A stretch of 64,000 nt of DNA from Candolleomyces eurysporus (lineage: Eukaryota; Basidiomycota; Agaricomycetes; Agaricales; Psathyrellaceae): assembly GCA_027579435.1 (NCBI GenBank), contig JANBPK010001189.1, positions 231,477 to 295,476 on the forward strand, in the 5' to 3' direction. Within the stretch, counting starts at the first letter, position 1, and every line of letters begins with the position of its first letter. The notes below the pieces were generated by a model, which worked only from the letters and a program-made list of their open reading frames with translations, had not been told where the DNA came from and ran no database searches. A program made the translations under genes and the position numbers. Below, one piece after another: positions 57,958 to 64,000 of the stretch.

Positions 57958-58791
57958 GGCGAATAAATAAAAAGAAGGTGAGGAAGGCTCATAGGCTCAC
58001 TCGCCTTCCACCTGTCTTGCCTGCGAGCCCTGCCCCAAAGGGGCTTCTGTGTGCCAGTGGCCTCTGCTGCAAACAACGACGTGAATATCTGCCGACAATC
58101 ACCTGATCCGAGACTTTGCGCCTCTACCCTACCATGGAGGCAGGACCAGCTACACTAGACGTCAAAGTACGCAGCAATTCGTGACGAAGAGGCCCAGCGA
58201 GCACAGCACGATGTTGCATTGGATATCAATGTCGAGTGTGATAATCGTGCTTTCTCAGGATGTATATATTTACAGAGATTATCCAAACTAGCGGTAATAC
58301 CCCGCAGTGTGCATGTGGTAAGTCTTTGGCTTTCAAGAAGGCTAGGCTGACTACTCCGATTTAGCCACTTTAACATGAAAAACTCATGGCATATCATGCC
58401 GCATGCAGGTTCTCCCGCGGTAGTCAAGCCCGGCGAGAAGGCAAAAGTACTACTTTAAGGTAGGAAGTGTGTCTAGAACGAAGCAACATCAAATTGATGG
58501 AGTCTACATGGTCAGTAGATGCACAGAAAGTAGGATTGAGGAGTTTAAAGGAGGGTCACCTGCGGAGGTGCAATCTCCGACCTTCGAATTTTCGGTGACA
58601 TGGGCCTTGCATCGAATTCAATGCTCGTCGCAGCACGGAAGTTTCCTACATCACATACAGGACACGAGGAGAAGGCTCGCGCGTGGGTACTTGATAACTG
58701 GCGATACATGGGGGTGCACAGCCCATGCTCTGCTCCAGAGCCTACCCAGTATCTTCCTAATCCCTTTGCATCGGTCAAGATCCAAGGCATC
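57958..58791. other. Intergenic with duplicated promoter-like modules
   Basis: 57949-58030 contains a module ('catggcgaataaataaaaag', then 'gtgagga') that recurs in degenerate form near 55731, 60893 and 63869. 58580-58720 is strongly similar to 61640-61765 upstream of the second paralog ('gcacggaagtttcctacatc', then 'gaggagaaggctcg'). Confidence 0.5.
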
Positions 58792-60616
58792 ATGACGTAC
58801 GCACGGAGTATTGCTGAAACCATAGAATCGCATGAGGACTTTGGGAAGTTTGTCGACGACATCTTTTCCCGCATTCCCAGTCACCGGCCCCTCGACGAGC
58901 GAGGCGAAAACCTCACCAAGCTCAACGGTTTCCTGAACAATGGCTTGGACAACAGGAAACTCGATGTCACCAAAGCTATGGTTGGTGCTTTCCAAGGCGC
59001 CGCCGGTCAAGAAATCGTCGATGAGATCTATGGCATGGCCAATACGACCAACAATCTCAACATGTCGTTTGAGCGTGCGTATAGGCTGCTCCTGAAGATT
59101 GACAACCACAAATACATGCGCGAAGACGGAACCATAATGGAGTACGCACCAACATGGCGTCGATACCACGAGGTTACTAGCATTGTTTCACTTTTCTTCC
59201 TCAGTCATCGCATCGATTGATTGTTGTAGACGTTTCGGCAACTTATCACTGAGTCGAAGAGCATTGCTTCGACTGGAAAATGCTACGCTGAGCGTAAGTG
59301 TCCGGGAGATTCGAATTCGAACTCGGTGCTCACCAAGACTTTCTTCCAGGCTACGCGCAAGAAATACCACAAAAGTTGGAGAAGCTGCAGAAGATTATCG
59401 AAGATCCTAGGACGGAGACGGAGTCCATTGAAGAGACTCGTAAGCGGGCCAACAGAACCATGCAGCTCATCGAAGCATCGATCAACATTTTGCTGAAAGT
59501 ACGTGATGTTTCATCCCCCATCGTGTTCTATTACGATTTGGTGAACCATGATCCAACTTCTTCTCCAAGGATCTAGCCGACACTGAAAAGAAGGCTACGG
59601 ATCTCGGCGCAAAACTCAACGAGCTATGGAGTGGCGTCAGAATCCTTTCGGAAGAGCTCGAACGGGATGTGGATCGTTTGACTCCTACGGTCGATTACGA
59701 CGTTACTATCAAAACCGCGGAAGAACACATCCAAAAGGTTCGAGCAAAACTTGGAAAACTCAAAACACAGGTTGTAGAATGCACGACCACTTACTATCTG
59801 CCGAACTGATCTTTTGTTCGTTTCCCCACAGGCCTCAGCTTTGTTCAGTGTGGCCGCCGTGAGCCTCACAGTATGCGGTGGTATTGGATGGGCTGCCGGG
59901 GCTAGATGTGCAGTTCACATGGTACCCATTTTGGGACTCCGGACTCAAGCTGTACGTATGCTGCCCTCCTAGCGGCTGCCAGATCTTGTCCGCAGCTCAA
60001 CCATGCTAATCATCTAAACTGAAGCCTTTGTCCATCCTGGCTACTCTCCTGGGCAGTAAGGGACTCGATGACTTGGTCAATACGAGTCAGTCATTCATCG
60101 AAACCTACCGCATCAGGCTAAAACCGCTTTGCCCATATCAGATGCTCTTAAGAAAGAATTGAAGACGGCAAAGGAGAATTTAGAAGTCCTGAAGAAGAAG
60201 CGGGATGCACTCACTCAATCGAAGGCGGACGTGACTGCTATTAAAGAAGAAGTGTCCACTATTGCCACTCAGCTTGAAACCATTATGAAGATTTGGAGCT
60301 CTGTAAGCGACGTGTTTTTAGACGACCACTTCCCGCTTACGGCTAGCTTCCCACAGATTCAGTCGGATGCCGTCCAGCTAAAAGGGTGGCTCAAAGGTTG
60401 CTTGGACCCCGATATTCCTATTGAGGTTAGTCCGCTCCTTATCCGTCTTCTTTGGACAGCGTTGATATTGAATATTGATGTATCCGAGCCGTTTAGGACG
60501 TTGTAAGCGACCTCTCCAAAATGAAAATCGGATTCGTCTACAACATCTTGTGCCAGGTGTTGCAAACCTATTCAACGGAGGTCAACGTCAGTGCCCTGAA
60601 GCCTTTGGATACGTAA
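58792..60616 (+). CDS. Helical protein with hydrophobic hairpin, paralog 1 (possible pore-forming type)
   Basis: Eight or nine exons separated by 50-60 nt introns encode an almost all-helical protein of about 380 residues. The first exon (58792-59171) has the conserved 'AFQGAAGQEIVDEIY' and 'FERAYRLLLKIDNHKYM'. Long amphipathic helices follow ('TRKRANRTMQLIEASINILL'). A central hydrophobic segment is rich in Gly and Ala ('FSVAAVSLTVCGGIGWAAGA'). A second coiled-coil pair comes next ('LKTAKENLEVLKKKRDALTQ', 'SDAVQLKGWLKGCL'). Helical bundles around one hydrophobic hairpin are typical of alpha-pore-forming proteins of the ClyA/HBL kind. The resemblance is architectural only. No signal peptide is seen. 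A tandem paralog follows. Confidence 0.6.
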
Positions 60617-61849
60617 ACTCTAGTCCTGATTTTCTCGTGTGGTCGGAGGGAGCGGCGATTTANTTTTTTTGGCGATCCATTTGACAGAACCATACCAGGG
60701 GCTGTCGGTATATATGAATATCCTTTCGTATGTCAGTCGCATGTACACGTATCATATTCTCAAAATAAATCCACTTTCCATGTTCACGGCCCTTGCTCAA
60801 GCAGATTTCGGCGACGCGCTGCTATCTGTTCTTTGCCAATGTCCAAAAGCCCTTACCAACCAACACCTATGGCGTGGAAGATACCAATTGAATCAGGTGC
60901 AAGTCCATGACAAATACATAAAAAGGTGAGTAAGAAGAAAGATGTCCATAACTCGCTCGCCTTCTACCCGTCTTGCCCGCTTGCCCTGATTGAAGCTGGA
61001 TGAAAGGAGCGCTTCCCAATTGGGACTTTGATTCTTATCGCCACTATCATTTCGCCCTCATCCAGGTCTTCAAGCACTCCATATGCTTTGCGATCTTAGT
61101 CAGCCCGAATGTGGTCACTCGGCGTGCATAGCGGAGGTTCTTCTCCAAAACATCTCTGATTCAGAGAACTGGAACCTCTCGCCCCTATCGTGAAGGAAGA
61201 AGGAACCCTAAGGCGATAACCACACCTCGTAATCAAACAGTACTCCTGTCTCCTGGCCGGGATTGCACTAGATTACAGAAGAACGTGCAAGAAGCATGGT
61301 ACGCCTTGAGTTTTTCATTTGTCAAAGTGGGTGCTAATTGGAGTGGTCAGCCTACCGAAGTTCCAAATAGATTTGTAGAATGGGACGGTATCTCTTCTAT
61401 CCTAGGCAAGCTCTGTGAAGGTGGAAGGTGATAAAGCAGGACTTGTCACAACCCTTACTTATGAAATGTTGAGTCCATCCCTATGAGCAGATGGCCACGT
61501 TGAAGTGGAAAGCACTAAACTATTGTCAGAGCGTCGAGTGCTGCAGCAGGGATCGCCGTCGCCCGGGTACGATAAATAGTAGTCTAGCGATGCTGTGGCA
61601 CCACTCAGACTTGGAATCGGACTTCTCCGACTGACTTTAATTTCTTGGTGACATGAACCTTGTATCGAATTTGATCCTCGTCGCAGCACGGAAGTTTCCT
61701 ACATCACATCCAGGACACGAGGAGAAGGCTCGGGCGCGAGTACTTGATAACTGTCAACTCATGGCAATGCATGTCCCATCATCTGCTCCAAACCCCACCC
61801 AGCCTACAAGTGTTTTCCCAATCCTTTTGCATCGGTCAACCAAGCCATC
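60617..61849. other. Spacer between the tandem paralogs
   Basis: No gene. It includes another degenerate copy of the module near 60893-60990 and the 5' flank of paralog 2 (61630-61849). An N lies at 60663 next to a T run. Confidence 0.45.
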
Positions 61850-63658
61850 ATGACGCCCGCGGAGAGTTTCGCTGTGAACATAGAATGGAATGAGGACTTC
61901 GCGAAGCTTGTCGATCAAATATTTTGCCTCATCCCTAGTGACCAGCTCCCCGAGAAGCGAGACGACGACCCACCCATCGAGCTTGAAAATCTCGCGAATG
62001 TCAGTAAACTCGACGTCACCAAAGTTAAGGTTGGTGCATTCCAAGGCACGGCCGGTCAAAGGATCGTCGATGAGATCTATGATATGGCCAATACGACCAA
62101 CAAACTCGACGTCTCGTTCGAGCGCGCGTACAGGCTGCTGCTGAAGATCGATCGCCGCAAATACGCACGCAAAGATGGAACCATAGTGGAGTATGCTCCA
62201 AGATGGCATCGTTACCATGAGGTTACTAATTCCCTCCTTCCTTTCTTGCATCGACCGATCATATTAATTCATGTGTAGACGTTTCAACAACTCATCACTG
62301 AGTCGAAGAACATTGCTTCGATCGGAAAGTGTTACGCTGAGCGTACGTGCCCGGGAGATTCGAATTTCAACTCGGTGTTGACTGAAAGTCCATTCCAGGC
62401 TACGCGCAAGAAATACCAGAGATGTTGGAGGAGCTGCGGGAGATTATCGAAGATCCTAGAACGGAGATGGAGACTCTTGACCAAACTCGCAAGCGTGCCA
62501 ACAAGACCATGCAGCTCATCGAAGCATCTATCGACCTTTTGCTGAAAGTACGTGATGTTGCCCTCGTGTTCGGTCACGATTTTGTGCACCACGATTCAAC
62601 TACTTTTCGTAGGATATGGCCGACACTGAAGCGAGGGCCACGACACTTGGCGCAAAGCTCAGCGAGCTTTCGAAAGGTGTTACAATCCTTTATGAAGAAC
62701 TCAAAGTGGATGTCGACGGTTTGGCCATCGACATCAACATCGCTATTCAAGACACGGAACACATCATTCGGACGAAACTCGAAAAGTTCAAAAGACAGGT
62801 CGTAGGATTCATCCCCACTTACTGTCCCGCCGGACTGACCTTTTGTTCATGTCCCCATAGATCTTGATCTTGTTCGGTGTAGCTGCTGTGAGCTTCACAA
62901 TTGGCAGTGGCATTGGATGTATTGCCGGGGCCAAGTGTGCAGGTGGCATATTGTCCAGCTTGGGATTCGGGACTCGTGACGTACGTATGATGCACTCTAA
63001 CCAGGCTGCCATATTTCTTTCCCAACTCAGTCATGCTGAATATCTAAACTGAAGGTTCTATGCGTCTTGGGTGCTATCCTGGCCTGTATGGGGCTAGATG
63101 AATGGGACCTTAAGCGTCGGTCATTCCACGATTAAAAAATTATCTGCTTGGAGTTAACACCGCTGTTTCTCCATTTTAGAAGCCTCTAGGAAAGAGTTGG
63201 AGACAGCGAAGAAGAACCTAGAAGCCCTAAAGAGGAAGCGGGATGCACTCGCCAAGTCGAAAATGGACGTGAACGCTATCCAAGAAGACGTGACCAGTAT
63301 TGTCACTCAACTTGGAACAATTATAAAGATTTGGAACTCTGTAAGCGATGCACTCATTACGTATTCGACCACCCTTCGCTTACAATTAATATACCTTGCT
63401 GCAGATTCAATCTGATGCCGTCCAACTAAAGGGTTGGCTCCAAGGATGCCTGAACCCTAATGTCCCTGTCGAGGTTAGTTTCACTTGTCTCAATTTAAAG
63501 CCTTCAAGATATTTCACTGATGCATCCGAGCTGTTTAGAAAGTTGCACGCGACCTTTCTGAAACGAAAATTGGATTAATCTATGGCATCTTGTGCCAGGT
63601 GTTACAAATCTATGCAACGGAGGTCAGCGTCAGTACCCTGAAACCTTTAGATACATGA
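61850..63658 (+). CDS. Helical protein with hydrophobic hairpin, paralog 2 (possible pore-forming type)
   Basis: Tandem duplicate of the preceding gene with the same exon order. Shared blocks include 'AFQGTAGQRIVDEIYDMANT', 'FERAYRLLLKIDRRKYA', 'TRKRANKTMQLIEASIDLLL', the hydrophobic hairpin 'FGVAAVSFTIGSGIGCIAGA', 'LETAKKNLEALKRKRDALAK' and 'SDAVQLKGWLQGCL'. The spacing of introns is also kept. The first exon differs most from paralog 1. Both copies look open, so both may be expressed. It ends 70 bp before the second copy of the direct repeat. The function is inferred from architecture only. Confidence 0.6.
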
Positions 63659-63728
63659 ATCTTGCTGGTCCTGAATGCCCGTGGTCGGAGGGAGTGGTGA
63701 TTTATTTATTCGATGATCGATTCGACAT

Positions 63729-64000
63729 AACCATCTCAGAAATATAGTCCGGGGACCCTCGGTACACATGAATAGCTTTTTGTACGCTAGTCAAATGTAC
63801 ATGCAATGGCTGATCAGATTTTACACCACTGGGATGTATAGTATGGAAGTTACTAGCTGAGTTAGGAGCGAGTTCATGGCAAATACATAGAAAAAAGGTG
63901 AGGAACGCAGGACTCCACTCCTTGTCACTTGTGGGCGAGGGAGTCCTTCGGCGCCTTCATGCCCGGGGTGAAAAGACGNTTTTCGTCCAAAGGATAAACC
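63729..64000. repeat. Direct repeat, right copy, open at window end
   Basis: Copy of 55591-55861 with one substitution and an N at 63979. It runs off the window. It contains the end of a convergent gene pair with no matching upstream gene body, so it is the left edge of a second, larger copy or an assembly duplicate. Confidence 0.95.

Overview
This is nuclear DNA of a filamentous basidiomycete, most likely an Agaricomycete. Nearly every gene is cut by 48-70 nt GT-AG introns. Several protein families are ones I know mainly from Agaricomycetes: WW-domain multi-pass membrane proteins, the 'PEIPxEIWLAIL' F-box family, BTB proteins and TM7S3/TM198-like proteins. A GH11 xylanase with a CBM1 suggests a plant-cell-wall degrader. 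The genus cannot be named from sequence alone. Scattered single N bases sit beside homopolymers, so some apparent frameshifts are sequencing artefacts.

Layout. 0-4 kb: a degraded gene and a secreted ricin-B-type lectin. 5.2-23 kb: a duplicated block. RAD52 (5.2-7.0) is followed by a WW/transmembrane gene, a small coiled-coil gene and a decayed RPN3 copy (7.3-12.7). A second unit then has a WW/transmembrane paralog, a decayed copy of the small gene and the intact RPN3 (12.75-18.6). After an MDR oxidoreductase and SWP1 comes a second, C-terminally truncated RAD52 (21.8-22.9). 23-33.3 kb: SEC20, a flavin monooxygenase, a large PHD/chromodomain protein and a BTB protein. 33.5 kb: a near-perfect 73-bp palindrome. 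33.7-43.7 kb: a tandem array of five F-box genes plus fragments. It ends at the t-SNARE gene TLG1, whose 3' end has been copied into the array. 45-53 kb: a histidine phosphatase, a Ser/Thr-rich membrane protein, a FYVE-like/SAP-like/RING ubiquitin ligase and the xylanase. 53.5-64 kb: an uncharacterised protein, a TM7S3/TM198-like membrane protein and two tandem helical proteins with a hydrophobic hairpin that could be pore-forming. An at least 271-bp direct repeat brackets this last part and is still open at the window end.

Taken together, conserved housekeeping genes (RAD52, RPN3, SWP1, SEC20, TLG1) are interleaved with expanding accessory families. Tandem and segmental duplication have repeatedly captured neighbouring housekeeping gene pieces. 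The points most worth following are the truncated RAD52 paralog, the F-box array with an in-frame GT-AG segment of about 60 nt, the palindrome, and the tandem hydrophobic-hairpin proteins inside the roughly 8.1-kb direct-repeat interval.
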